A stretch of 20,596 bases of DNA from an uncultured Collinsella sp. GTDB taxonomy: Bacteria; Actinomycetota; Coriobacteriia; Coriobacteriales; Coriobacteriaceae. A program made the position numbers and the translations under genes. Position 1 is the first letter of the stretch, and the number at the start of each line of letters is the position of its first letter. The DNA lies in the NCBI GenBank assembly GCA_900550815.1, contig URTW01000013.1, forward strand, positions 1 through 20,596. Reading direction: 5' to 3'. This document shows, in pieces, positions 1 through 7,363 of this stretch. The notes under the pieces are model-generated. The model saw only the letters and a program-made list of their open reading frames with translations. It was not told the origin of the DNA and did not search any database.

Positions 1-291
1 CCTTTTTTCTATCCCTACTCATTGGGGACAGGCTTAAATGAGTACACTAACTGGGTAAGCATAAATGAGCGGGTCGTGCTGTATAAATTGCTTGTGTGCG
101 CGTTTATGCGCGTTAGATTGCGTTTAATTACGCACCTATGCGTATATATGCGCCGTTTACGGGGCAATAATGACCGTTTAGCGGTGAGATACGCAAAAAC
201 GCGCACTGACGCGCGTGTTTGTGCGAATATAGAGCTGTCAGAAATGCAAGACGTTCTATGACACAGGAGACTCTTATTGGCTTATTCCTAG
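1..291. other. Non-coding leader with TGCG/CGCA-rich motifs
   Basis: I see no convincing gene here. Short open frames exist on both strands, but their codon use and residue content (rich in Arg, Thr, Tyr, Cys) do not look coding. From about 94 to 220 the strand is crowded with TGCG, GCGCG and ACGCA words. They include an inverted repeat TGCGT-N6-ACGCA at 119-134. Such clustering before a sugar-type oxidoreductase/DeoR operon could be operator sequence; that is inference. An AGGAGA at 265-270 sits 6 nt before a TTG at 277 and could be the original ribosome binding site of the next gene. A GGGGACAGGC motif lies at 24-33. Confidence 0.4.
119..134. promoter_or_regulatory. Inverted repeat TGCGT-N6-ACGCA, possible operator
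   Basis: Five-base arms separated by TTAATT lie upstream of the oxidoreductase/regulator pair, among other GCGT/ACGC words. The adjacent DeoR-type regulator would be the natural ligand, but nothing in the sequence proves binding. Confidence 0.25.
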
Positions 292-396
292 CAGGCTCCA
301 CTCGTCGCCGCGGCTGCCGCCAAAGCAGCATTTGCTTCGGTCCAGGACAAGCCGTTCCCTAACGACATCTTTACGGCTCCCGAGCTCCGTTGGGCT
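292..396 (+). pseudogene. Coding-like 5' extension of the oxidoreductase, cut off by an in-frame TAG
   Basis: In the same frame as the downstream oxidoreductase, 292-396 reads as ordinary protein with an Ala-rich start and ends in ELRWAVIGCG, which completes the first beta strand of the Rossmann fold. There is no ATG, GTG or TTG in this stretch. The only nearby start with a good ribosome binding site is TTG 277 (AGGAGA at 265-270), but its fifth codon is TAG at 289-291. Either the gene start is damaged, or there is a sequencing or assembly error, or translation begins at the poorly supported GTG 397. Confidence 0.5.
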
Positions 397-1356
397 GTGA
401 TCGGTTGCGGCGTTATTGCCAACCAGATGGCTCAGTCCCTTGCCCTGGCCGGCCGCAAGCTTACGGGCGTTGCCAACCGCACGCTCACCAAGGCTCAGAC
501 TTTTGCCGACCAGTACGGCGTCGAGAAGGTCTATGACACGGTTGAGGATCTCTACGCCGATCCTGACATCGACGCCGTCTACATCACCACCCCGCACAAC
601 ACGCATATCACCTACCTGCGAGCTGCTCTGGCAGCTGGTAAGCACGTGCTCTGCGAGAAGGCCATTACCCTCAACTCCGCCGAGCTCGACGAGGCGCGTG
701 CCATCGCCGACGAGCACAACGTCGTCCTTATGGACGCCACCACGGTGCTTCACATGCCGCTGTATCAGGAGCTGCGCCGCCGCATGGATGCCGGCGAGTT
801 TGGCCGCATGAACCTCGCCCAGCTCAACTTTGGCAGCTACAAGGAGTACGGCGACCTGACCAACCGCTTCTACAATCGTAACCTTGCAGGCGGTGCCATG
901 CTCGACATTGGCGTCTATGCCCTGTCCGTCATGCGCCTCTTTATGGCAAGCCAGCCCGCTGAGGTCGTTTCGCTGGGCAACACCTGCGAGACCGGTGTTG
1001 ACGTCGCGGGCGGCATCGTCTGCCGAAATGCCGAGCAGCAGCTGGGTGTTGTGAGCCTCACGCTCCACTCCAAGCAACCCAAGCGCTCGATTATTAGCTT
1101 CGATAAGTGCTATATCGAGGTCAACGAGTATCCGCGCGCCGATCACGCGACCATCGTGTGGACTGCGGACGGCCACCGCGAGGAGGTCCACGCCGGCACC
1201 GAGGCTTACGCCCTTTGCTATGAGATGGCCGATCTTGAGAAGGCCGTTGCCGGCGACGACTCTAAGCGCGAGCTGCTGGATTATGCTTCTGATGTGATGA
1301 AGCTTATGACCAAGCTTCGCGCCGACTGGGGAGTCGTGTACCCCGAGGAGGAGTAA
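397..1356 (+). CDS. Gfo/Idh/MocA-family NAD(P)-dependent oxidoreductase
   Basis: This is a cytoplasmic dehydrogenase of the Gfo/Idh/MocA family, which oxidises or reduces sugars, inositols or diols with NAD(P). The dinucleotide-binding motif GCGVIA stands at the very N-terminus. The family motif EKxxT (CEKAIT) with its catalytic lysine follows near residue 87, and the substrate-domain motif GGAMLDIGVYA near residue 165. The 319 residues are slightly short because the listed start, GTG 397, lies inside the first beta strand and has no ribosome binding site. Coding-like sequence continues upstream to a TAG at 289. The gene is followed after 3 nt by a DeoR-type regulator, so the pair is probably one carbohydrate-responsive transcript. 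The substrate cannot be told from sequence. Confidence 0.85.
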   Translation: MIGCGVIANQMAQSLALAGRKLTGVANRTLTKAQTFADQYGVEKVYDTVEDLYADPDIDAVYITTPHNTHITYLRAALAAGKHVLCEKAITLNSAELDEARAIADEHNVVLMDATTVLHMPLYQELRRRMDAGEFGRMNLAQLNFGSYKEYGDLTNRFYNRNLAGGAMLDIGVYALSVMRLFMASQPAEVVSLGNTCETGVDVAGGIVCRNAEQQLGVVSLTLHSKQPKRSIISFDKCYIEVNEYPRADHATIVWTADGHREEVHAGTEAYALCYEMADLEKAVAGDDSKRELLDYASDVMKLMTKLRADWGVVYPEEE

Positions 1357-1359
1357 GCG

Positions 1360-2106
1360 ATGCTAGCGGAAGATAGGCTCAACGCGATCGTGTCGATGGT
1401 TCAGCAGGCCGGCTCGGTTACCGTGCCGGAGCTTGCTGAGGCCCTGGGCGTGACGGCGTCTACCATTCGGCGCGACCTGCAGACGCTCGATCGAGCGCAC
1501 CGCATCGCCAAGGTCCACGGTGGGGCGACGAGTCTTGAGCGCGCGCACGTGACGCGCGACCTAACGCTTAATGAGCGCAGCGACCTCCATAACGACGACA
1601 AGGAGCGTATCTGCGCCCGCGCCGCGGCGCTCGTGGAGCCCGAGAGCTTTGTGTACATCGATTCGGGTTCGACAACGCTCAGACTCATCGAGCATCTTCC
1701 GCATCTCGAATCGGTCACCTATGTGACTGATTCCGTGCTCCATGCTCAGCATCTCGCTGTGCGCGGCATGCGCACCGTGGTGCTGGGCGGCGAGCTTAAA
1801 CCCGAGACCGAGGCGCTCGTTGGCCCCGATGCTCTGGCAACCCTAGACCGCTACAACTTTAACTGCGGCTTTTGGGGTTCTAACGGCATTGCCGCCGAGC
1901 AGGGCTTTACGACGCCCGATATCGAGGAGGCACAAGTAAAGCGTATCTCGATGCGCCATACGGCCAAGCGCTTCGTAATCTCGGACGCCAGTAAATTTGG
2001 CATGGTGGCGCCCGTCAAGTTCGCGGACTTCCGTGACGCAACGATTATTACCGCAGGCGATGTCCCTGCCAAGTACCGGGCAATGGACAACGTCATCACG
2101 GTCTAA
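1360..2106 (+). CDS. DeoR-family transcriptional regulator
   Basis: This 248-residue protein has the DeoR layout. Residues 1-55 hold an N-terminal winged helix-turn-helix (VTVPELAEALGVTASTIRRDL), followed by the typical KVHGGA hinge. The C-terminal sugar-phosphate sensor domain contains the IDSGSTT motif near residue 105 and GGELKPETEALVGP near 145. Family members usually repress sugar-use genes until a phosphorylated sugar binds. ATG 1360 is supported by GAGGAGGAG at 1345-1353, which overlaps the end of the upstream oxidoreductase, so the two genes are translationally close. It probably controls its own operon. The effector is unknown. A bidirectional terminator follows at 2153. Confidence 0.92.
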   Translation: MLAEDRLNAIVSMVQQAGSVTVPELAEALGVTASTIRRDLQTLDRAHRIAKVHGGATSLERAHVTRDLTLNERSDLHNDDKERICARAAALVEPESFVYIDSGSTTLRLIEHLPHLESVTYVTDSVLHAQHLAVRGMRTVVLGGELKPETEALVGPDALATLDRYNFNCGFWGSNGIAAEQGFTTPDIEEAQVKRISMRHTAKRFVISDASKFGMVAPVKFADFRDATIITAGDVPAKYRAMDNVITV

Positions 2107-2152
2107 CAGCAGGGGACGGGCTAAGGCCAAAACCATTTAGTTTTCTCAATAG

Positions 2153-2191
2153 AAAAGCGGCAACGTCCATCACGGGCGTTGCAGCTTTTGT
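2153..2191. terminator. Bidirectional Rho-independent terminator
   Basis: AAAAGC and GCAACG arms at 2153-2165 pair with CGTTGC and GCTTTT at 2177-2189, around a loop of about 11 nt with extra CC/GG pairing. A-rich and T-rich ends allow use on both strands. It sits 46 bp past the regulator stop and would end the oxidoreductase/regulator transcript. Confidence 0.75.
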
Positions 2192-2205
2192 TGTCTACCG
2201 GTTTG

Positions 2206-2421
2206 TCTAAGTCTGTAACAACTAGACCGTTAAAAGTGGGCCAGGTGTTACAGATTGAGATACTTCCGAACCGCGCCGTCCCTTTGTCTCAATCTGTAAC
2301 ATCTGAGCTTGATTTTGCCGAGTTACTGTTACAGATTGAGATTTTCCCTTAAGGGGGATTCGAATGTCTCGATCTGTAACAGATAGGCCGGAAAATGAGC
2401 TCTAACTGTTACAGATCGAGA
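2206..2421. repeat. Array of six 15-bp half-sites in alternating orientation, ~40-bp period
   Basis: Copies of TCTCAATCTGTAACA alternate with its reverse complement TGTTACAGATTGAGA. They lie near 2206-2220 (degenerate, + sense), 2246-2260 (-), 2287-2301 (+), 2327-2341 (-), 2367-2381 (+) and 2407-2421 (-). Starts are 40-41 bp apart and the 25-26 bp between them differ in sequence. The third pair carries a matched T-to-C / A-to-G change (CGATCTG with CAGATCG) that keeps the two arms complementary. The array lies between convergent genes. The architecture resembles the arrays at 16965 and 18686, but with a different sequence. Confidence 0.85.
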
Positions 2422-2491
2422 CGTTTTGGGACCGCGGCTGAGCCATTGCGACAAAGCCACCACAAAGGTGCCTGTCCCTTTTTGGCAGGTT

Positions 2492-3151
2492 TTAGGGCTC
2501 CCAGGGGCAGGGGGCTTCGATGTGGATGTGCTCGCCGGTTACGGGATGCGTGAAGGACACGCTGTGGGCGTGGAGCATCAGGCCGCAGGGGCGCGGCGTT
2601 CCGTACAGGTCGTCGCCAACCAGGGGATGACGCTCGCTGGCCAGGTGCACGCGAATCTGATGCTTGCGGCCGGTGAGCAGCTCGACATCAATATACGAGC
2701 GCGTGGGCAGGCCACGGCGGCTCTTAAGACGCTTGAGTACCTTGACGCGCGTCTGAGACGGCTTGCCGCTGGCGCCAACGCGCATCTTGCGGCTATCGTG
2801 GCGGTCGCGGGCGATGGGCTTGTCGATGAGCTTTTCGTTCCAGTCGATCTTGCCCTCGGCGAGCGCCAGGTAGTGCTTTTCGAATGCGTGGTCGATGATC
2901 ATCTGGTCAAAAGCGGGTTGCGTCTGCTTGTCGAGCGAGAACAACACCACGCCGGTGGTGTTGCGGTCCAGGCGGTTGAGCGGCTGCATGTCAGTCGCGG
3001 CAAAGCCGTCGCCCATCGCCAACAAAAGGTCGCTAGCGTAGTCGGTAAGTGTGCGCTCGCCGGTGCCGTCACCGTGGACGATCATGCCAGCGGGCTTGTC
3101 GATGGCCATGAGCCAGGCGTCGCAGTAGAGGACTTGAGGTTCTTCGTTCAC
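2492..3151 (-). CDS. RluA-family RNA pseudouridine synthase
   Basis: This enzyme would isomerise specific uridines in rRNA or tRNA to pseudouridine. The family motif appears as NRLDRNTTG at residues 59-67, with the catalytic aspartate at D62; the usual His before Arg is Asn here. The later motifs LLTGRKHQIRVHLA and HPLVGDDLYG are present. At 219 residues it is a short, single-domain form without an N-terminal S4 domain. The start is GTG 3151, with a GAAAGGC-type ribosome binding site 7-14 nt upstream. It begins 15 bp after the stop of the U32 gene, so the two are probably co-transcribed. The target site in RNA cannot be assigned. Confidence 0.9.
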   Translation of the reverse strand: MNEEPQVLYCDAWLMAIDKPAGMIVHGDGTGERTLTDYASDLLLAMGDGFAATDMQPLNRLDRNTTGVVLFSLDKQTQPAFDQMIIDHAFEKHYLALAEGKIDWNEKLIDKPIARDRHDSRKMRVGASGKPSQTRVKVLKRLKSRRGLPTRSYIDVELLTGRKHQIRVHLASERHPLVGDDLYGTPRPCGLMLHAHSVSFTHPVTGEHIHIEAPCPWEP

Positions 3152-3166
3152 GTGTAAGCCTTTCGG

Positions 3167-5545
3167 TTAGCTAATTCCCACAAACATGCAGCCCGAGGTG
3201 GCGCCGCGCAGGCGGGCGGCGGGCTTGCGGCCGGCTTGAGCCGCCTCGACGGCGCGACGGACGCGAGCGACGGCACGGCCAATCTCATCGGCCTCGAGCA
3301 GGGTTCCGTCGACCATAAGACGACGGACGCCGGCGTCGAGCAACTGCGGTACCTGCGGCGTGAGGTCGATGGGGTAGGCGTCGTACAGGCGTGAGCGGCC
3401 GTGGATGTCGGTACGCACCGGCATGATCTTGCCGTCGATATTCTTGAGCGAGAGCTTGCGGGCACGCAGGCGGCAGTTGGCACAATCGTGGATACAGCCG
3501 TTGGCAACCTGCAGAATGCAATGCTCGCTTGTCATGACGCGCGGGCGGCCAAAGACGGTGATGCCCAGAGCCGCGGGCGCGGCGGCGCCGAGCGAGACAA
3601 TCTCGTCGAGTGTGATCTCGGGCGAGAGCCAAAACGCACCGGCTCCGCGCTCGGCAAGCGCCTCCATGCAGGGCGTGTTGTGCACCGGCAGGCAAGAGCG
3701 AATCTCGGCCGTGGCGCCAACCTGGGCGGCCAGGGCAAGCTCAGAGATGTTGCCAATAGCGACCGTGGCGCCGGCAACAACCCACGGGTCGACACGTACG
3801 TGGTCAGCGGCGCGGCAGACCTCGTCGAGCACGGGTACGATGCCCTGCTCAAATGCATCGGCGGGGGAGAGCCCGGCCGCATCGAGCGCGTCGGTGGTCA
3901 TGTAGATGCGCGTTACGCTCTCGGCGCGAGCGGCCTCGGCGGCCTCGAGCGAGGTGACGGTGGCGTAGATCTGCGGCGCAGCGCGGTAGTGCGCGGGCGC
4001 GGGGCGGGAATCTCTGGTGACATTCGCCGTCAACTCGAGCGTTTTCGCGCGCTCCTCGTACGGTGCCAGAATGACCTCTTCCAGCGCCTTACAAGCGGCG
4101 GCGCGCACCTTGTGCACGGCGGAAAAGCCCATACCGCAGCCGGCGTCGAGCGAAACGTCAAAGCTTGCGGCCTCAAAGGGAGAGGAGCCCATGCGCCCGA
4201 CGTGCTCAACCAGATCGGATGCCTCGACGGCGCGGGTCTTGGCAGCCTCGACGGTAAAGCCCGTGGCCGTGGCCGTAAGCGAAGGATCGTCGCAGCAGGT
4301 GAGCGTAACGGTAAACGGCTCGCCCAGCCGCGCTACGACGGTAACATCCCCGGCGCGGCGGCGCAGCACATCGCGCTTGAGCGCGGCGCCGGCAGCGTCA
4401 ATGGCGCGCTGGCTGCGGATGACGCGAACGCGGCAGCCCTCGGGCATGCTGCGGGGCACGCGGCACTCGATGATGTCGCCCGCGGCGGCATCATCGGCGG
4501 CGATGGTGGTCAGGAACTGGTCGAACTCATCGTCATGGCGAAGCTCCAGCAGGTCGCCCTTGCCAACGGGCTCAAACAACTCAATGCGGGCGATGGCAGC
4601 GCGGCGACGGCGGTCGTCGGGCTTGAGCCCGCGCACATCGCGGTTGGCCAGACGGCTGCCCAGCACCGTGCCCACGATCTGGCCGCGGTTGTTGGAGCGC
4701 TCGTAGCTCATCATCTCGTCGCCCGAGGTACCGTCCTGATAGGCGTGCGTAAAGTCACGGTTAAAGCAGCGCTTGAGCTGGCGCTGGCGGGCGGCATCCT
4801 CATCCTTAGAGGTCGAAACATCGGCAAGCATGTCATCAATCTGATGACGATACACGTCGACGATGGAATACACGTAATCAGGCGCCTTCATGCGGCCCTC
4901 GAGCTTGAGCGATGCGGCGCCGGCGTCATACAGACGGCGAACAAGCTGCGAAGTGTTGGTGTCGCGTGGGCACAGCGCGCGCTCGCGACCGGCGGGGGAG
5001 AGCGCGCGACCGTTCTCGTCGATTAGTTCGTAAGGCAGGCGACAAGGCTGAGCGCACATGCCGCGATTGGCCGAGCGGCCCGCCATGGCAAAGCTCGACA
5101 GCAGGCATAGACCCGAGTAGCAAAAGCAGATGGCGCCGTGGCTAAAGACCTCAAGGTCAACATCGGGCGCAGCGTCGTGAATGGTGGCAATCTCGTCGAT
5201 GGAAAGCTCGCGCGAGAGGGTCACGCGGTCGGCGCCCTGCTCACGGCACCAGATGTTTCCGCGGGCGTCATGGATGTTCGCCTGGGTCGAGATGTGTGTC
5301 TCGATGCCGGGCATGGTGCGCTTGACCTCAAAGAACAGGCCCCAGTCCTGGATGATGAAGGCGTCGGCGCCCAGCGTGGAGCAGCGATGGATGAGTTGCA
5401 GTGCATCGCTCATCTCGGACTGCTTGATGACGATGTTGACCGTGACGTAGACGCGCGAGCCGGCCAGGTGAGCAGCGCGGCAGGCCTGCTCAAAGGCCTC
5501 GGCGGTAAAGTTCGTTGCCTTGCGGCGGGCGTTGAAGCTGCCCAT
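3167..5545 (-). CDS. Peptidase U32 family protein, RlhA/collagenase-like (5' end broken)
   Basis: This large U32-family protein has 792 residues from ATG 5545. It shows the U32 core signatures EVFSHGAICFCYSGLCLLS and GRSANRGMCAQPCR near residues 130-170, with cysteines expected to bind an Fe-S cluster. A long C-terminal half (DUF3656-like region) follows, with a further Cys cluster HDCANC. Family members were named as collagenase-like proteases, but E. coli RlhA and TrhP are needed for hydroxylation of 23S rRNA or tRNA. The neighbour is a pseudouridine synthase, which favours an RNA-modification role (inference). The natural start appears to be ATG 5662 with a ribosome binding site, but two in-frame TAG codons (5615-5617 and 5588-5590) interrupt the first barrel strand. 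The downstream ATG lacks that conserved part, so the gene may be inactive. Confidence 0.8.
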   Translation of the reverse strand: MGSFNARRKATNFTAEAFEQACRAAHLAGSRVYVTVNIVIKQSEMSDALQLIHRCSTLGADAFIIQDWGLFFEVKRTMPGIETHISTQANIHDARGNIWCREQGADRVTLSRELSIDEIATIHDAAPDVDLEVFSHGAICFCYSGLCLLSSFAMAGRSANRGMCAQPCRLPYELIDENGRALSPAGRERALCPRDTNTSQLVRRLYDAGAASLKLEGRMKAPDYVYSIVDVYRHQIDDMLADVSTSKDEDAARQRQLKRCFNRDFTHAYQDGTSGDEMMSYERSNNRGQIVGTVLGSRLANRDVRGLKPDDRRRRAAIARIELFEPVGKGDLLELRHDDEFDQFLTTIAADDAAAGDIIECRVPRSMPEGCRVRVIRSQRAIDAAGAALKRDVLRRRAGDVTVVARLGEPFTVTLTCCDDPSLTATATGFTVEAAKTRAVEASDLVEHVGRMGSSPFEAASFDVSLDAGCGMGFSAVHKVRAAACKALEEVILAPYEERAKTLELTANVTRDSRPAPAHYRAAPQIYATVTSLEAAEAARAESVTRIYMTTDALDAAGLSPADAFEQGIVPVLDEVCRAADHVRVDPWVVAGATVAIGNISELALAAQVGATAEIRSCLPVHNTPCMEALAERGAGAFWLSPEITLDEIVSLGAAAPAALGITVFGRPRVMTSEHCILQVANGCIHDCANCRLRARKLSLKNIDGKIMPVRTDIHGRSRLYDAYPIDLTPQVPQLLDAGVRRLMVDGTLLEADEIGRAVARVRRAVEAAQAGRKPAARLRGATSGCMFVGIS

Positions 5546-5662
5546 ACCGCAGTAGATGGCGTCTGCCCCGGCGGCGTGCGCGGCGGCCTATGGCTCGGGC
5601 CCGCCGGCGGGGGCCTATTGCCCGGGCCTGCGTCTTGTGGCGCGGCTGGCGGTTGCGGTCAT
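5546..5662 (-). pseudogene. Interrupted N-terminal segment of the U32 gene (two TAG codons)
   Basis: On the - strand, ATG 5662-5660 is preceded by GGCAGGA and opens a frame continuous with the U32 protein. Codon 16 (5617-5615) and codon 25 (5590-5588) are both TAG. The segments between and after them read APAGGPE and AAAHAAGADAIYCGMG, which is the conserved first strand of U32 proteins (LLAPAGG...GADAIYxG). Both stops sit in the same local word, GGCCTAT on the + strand. Reassignment of TAG is unlikely, because YgfK, the ferredoxin and the Mo enzyme here all end in TAG. Confidence 0.7.
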
Positions 5663-5837
5663 ATCCTGCCTTTCAAAATGCTCAGATATTCAAAAGTATA
5701 GTGGTGCCGTTGCGGTGGACGATGCCCACAGCCTAAGCAGGACAAAGTCTTCAGCAGCCTCTCGGGAAAAGGGATCAGTTTTCAGGCAGGTCGCCAGTCA
5801 CGCCGCTCATCGGCCCGTACGCGCCGTTGGGCGATAA

Positions 5838-5868
5838 AATATTCTCGCAATCTGATAATATTCTTGCA
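5838..5868. promoter_or_regulatory. Direct repeat AATATTCTYGCA upstream of RidA, possible operator
   Basis: AATATTCTCGCA at 5838-5849 and AATATTCTTGCA at 5857-5868 have starts 19 bp apart, close to two helical turns. They lie in the 318-bp gap between the divergent U32 gene and RidA. This AT-rich island in otherwise GC-rich DNA is the likely promoter region of ridA. The binding protein is unknown, and no clean -35/-10 pair could be fixed. Confidence 0.4.
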
Positions 5869-5980
5869 TCAAACAGAAACCTTGAGTACTATCCCAATCA
5901 AGCGCGGTGTTCAGACCGAATTGTGCCTCCCGGTGCGAACGCCGCGCTCACGCTCTCTATCTGATCGTAAGGAGAAAAAC

Positions 5981-6358
5981 ATGAGCAAGACCGTCGTGTC
6001 TTCCGATAACGCACCCGCAGCCATCGGCCCGTATTCCCCCGGTATCCAGGCCGGCAACATGGTGTTCCTGTCCGGCCAGCTGGGCATCGATCCCGCGACC
6101 GGCAAGATGCCCGAGGGCGCCGAGGCCCAGGCCAAGCAGTCCCTCGCCAACGTCGAGGCCTTGCTGACCGCTGCCGGCGCCACCTTTGCCGATGTCGTCA
6201 AGACCACGGTCTACCTGGCCGACATCGCCGACTTCGCCGCCGTGAACGAGATCTACGCCTCCAAGTTCGAGGCCCCGTTCCCCGCGCGCAGCGCCTTCCA
6301 GGTTGCCGCCCTTCCGGCTGGCGGTCTGGTCGAGATCGAAGTCGTCGCCGCTCTCTAA
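5981..6358 (+). CDS. ridA: RidA-family (YjgF/YER057c/UK114) enamine/imine deaminase
   Basis: RidA proteins are small cytosolic trimers that hydrolyse reactive enamines and imines such as 2-aminoacrylate to keto acids and ammonia. The 125-residue product has the complete family pattern: IGPYSPGIQAGNMVFLSGQLGIDPATG at the start, the catalytic arginine R103 in PARSAFQVAALP, and E118/E120 in the final strand. ATG 5981 is chosen over an in-frame upstream start because AAGGAG at 5969-5974 lies 6 nt before it and homology begins there. The gene stands alone, with its own upstream region and a strong terminator after it. Its place beside a purine-oxidation locus fits a role in clearing aminoacrylate made by diaminopropionate ammonia-lyase in such pathways, but that gene is not in the window. 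Confidence 0.93.
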   Translation: MSKTVVSSDNAPAAIGPYSPGIQAGNMVFLSGQLGIDPATGKMPEGAEAQAKQSLANVEALLTAAGATFADVVKTTVYLADIADFAAVNEIYASKFEAPFPARSAFQVAALPAGGLVEIEVVAAL

Positions 6359-6388
6359 GGCGTTGGGCACAACTAAACATGACATGCA

Positions 6389-6427
6389 AAAAGACCCTGC
6401 AGCGCGTGCGAGCTGCAGGGTCTTTTG
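6389..6427. terminator. Bidirectional Rho-independent terminator
   Basis: A perfect 15-bp stem, AAAAGACCCTGCAGC at 6389-6403 with its complement at 6412-6426, closes an 8-nt loop. A- and T-tracts at the ends serve both strands. It separates the convergent ridA (+) and YheO-type regulator (-) genes. Confidence 0.9.
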
Positions 6428-6470
6428 TCAAGTGACGGGTCGCTTGTGGAGCCGCGCTCCATTTTGCTCG

Positions 6471-7127
6471 TTAGCCCTCCTTGCGAACTTTTTGCAGGTA
6501 GCGGTAGACGCTGGGCTCCGAGATGCCCAGCGCGGTGGCGGCGCAGGCCACGGCGCCCTTGAGCATGAACACCCCGTTGCCGTTGAGGTGGCGAATGACG
6601 TCCACGCGGTCGCTCTGACCAAGCGACGCTACATCCAGCCCGCGCGCGCTCAGCAACTCGGCAATGCTGCGGTCGATGAGCTCCTGTGTGGACTCCGAAA
6701 GGCTTTCGACCTCGATAGGGGCGGGCTCCGTGCGCGTCGGCGCTGCGTCGAAGCACGCCATGAGCTGCTGCGCCATGGCGTTGATGGAGCGTACGGTCGA
6801 GAGGTCGGTGTTGACGCAGAGCATACCGACGATCTCGTCATTCTCGCGGATAAAGTACGTCGCTGACTCCAACGTCTTGCCGCCGGCACCGCGCCCCTCG
6901 TAGCCCGTAATAAACGGCAGGTCGCGATACTTGGGGTCGTGCATGATCTTGAGCGCCAGATCGGTGGCGGGGCCGCCGACCTTGCGGCCGCTCACGATGC
7001 CGTTGCGAATATCGACGATGGCGTGGTCGGGATCCGAGAAATCGTGCAGCACGATTTCACTGTTTTTGCCGAGTATCTGCTCCAGAAAATCGACCATCGG
7101 CAAAAAGCGGCGTACGGTCTCGTTCAC
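6471..7127 (-). CDS. YheO-type PAS/HTH transcriptional regulator
   Basis: The protein has an N-terminal YheO-like PAS domain (about residues 5-115), with motifs LGKNSEIVLHD, DHAIVDIRNG, GRKVGGPATDLAL and ESATYFIRENDEIVGMLCVNTDLS. A C-terminal helix-turn-helix region (about 150-218) ends in KGAVACAATALGISEPSVYRYLQKVRK. This is the layout of YheO/DauR regulators, which sense a small ligand. GTG 7127 is preferred (218 residues) because AAAGGAG, read on the - strand from 7140 to 7134, lies 6 nt before it; a longer frame to 7268 adds a stretch unlike the family. It is divergent from the permease across 352 bp and is the obvious candidate to control the purine operon (inference). Confidence 0.88.
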   Translation of the reverse strand: MNETVRRFLPMVDFLEQILGKNSEIVLHDFSDPDHAIVDIRNGIVSGRKVGGPATDLALKIMHDPKYRDLPFITGYEGRGAGGKTLESATYFIRENDEIVGMLCVNTDLSTVRSINAMAQQLMACFDAAPTRTEPAPIEVESLSESTQELIDRSIAELLSARGLDVASLGQSDRVDVIRHLNGNGVFMLKGAVACAATALGISEPSVYRYLQKVRKEG

Positions 7128-7326
7128 GGGCAACTCCTTTGAGTGAAATCGGAAATGTTCATAACAATTTTTTCTCATGGTAACACGCTGCCCATCATCT
7201 CGTATATCCGCAGGTACATTGTGTAATGCAGACGAACGGTAGGAATTTAGCGGTAAACGGTTGACCAAAAGAAAAGTTAGATGTTATTTTGACCAGACAC
7301 TTTCATGACCTGCGGAAATGCGTTAA

Positions 7327-7336
7327 TTCAGCTGAA
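7327..7336. promoter_or_regulatory. TTCAGCTGAA palindrome in the divergent regulator/permease gap
   Basis: This 10-bp perfect palindrome lies about 28 bp upstream of the proposed permease promoter and 200 bp from the regulator start. It is a possible operator for the YheO-type regulator. No second copy was found in the gap, so support is modest. Confidence 0.25.
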
Positions 7337-7363
7337 GAATAGTCTGATAACAAAAAATTATTA

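Noticed and set aside
2469..2478. GGGACAGGC motif (also GGGGACAGGC at 24-33 and GGGGACGGGC at 2112-2121) as a mobile-element end
   Set aside because: Three short similar words near gene ends are suggestive of an intergenic repeat family, but they are too short and lack terminal repeats or a transposase.
5588..5617. TAG reassigned to an amino acid (for example pyrrolysine)
   Set aside because: YgfK, the ferredoxin and the Mo hydroxylase all end at TAG where expected. The stops also fall at positions not linked to any known special residue.
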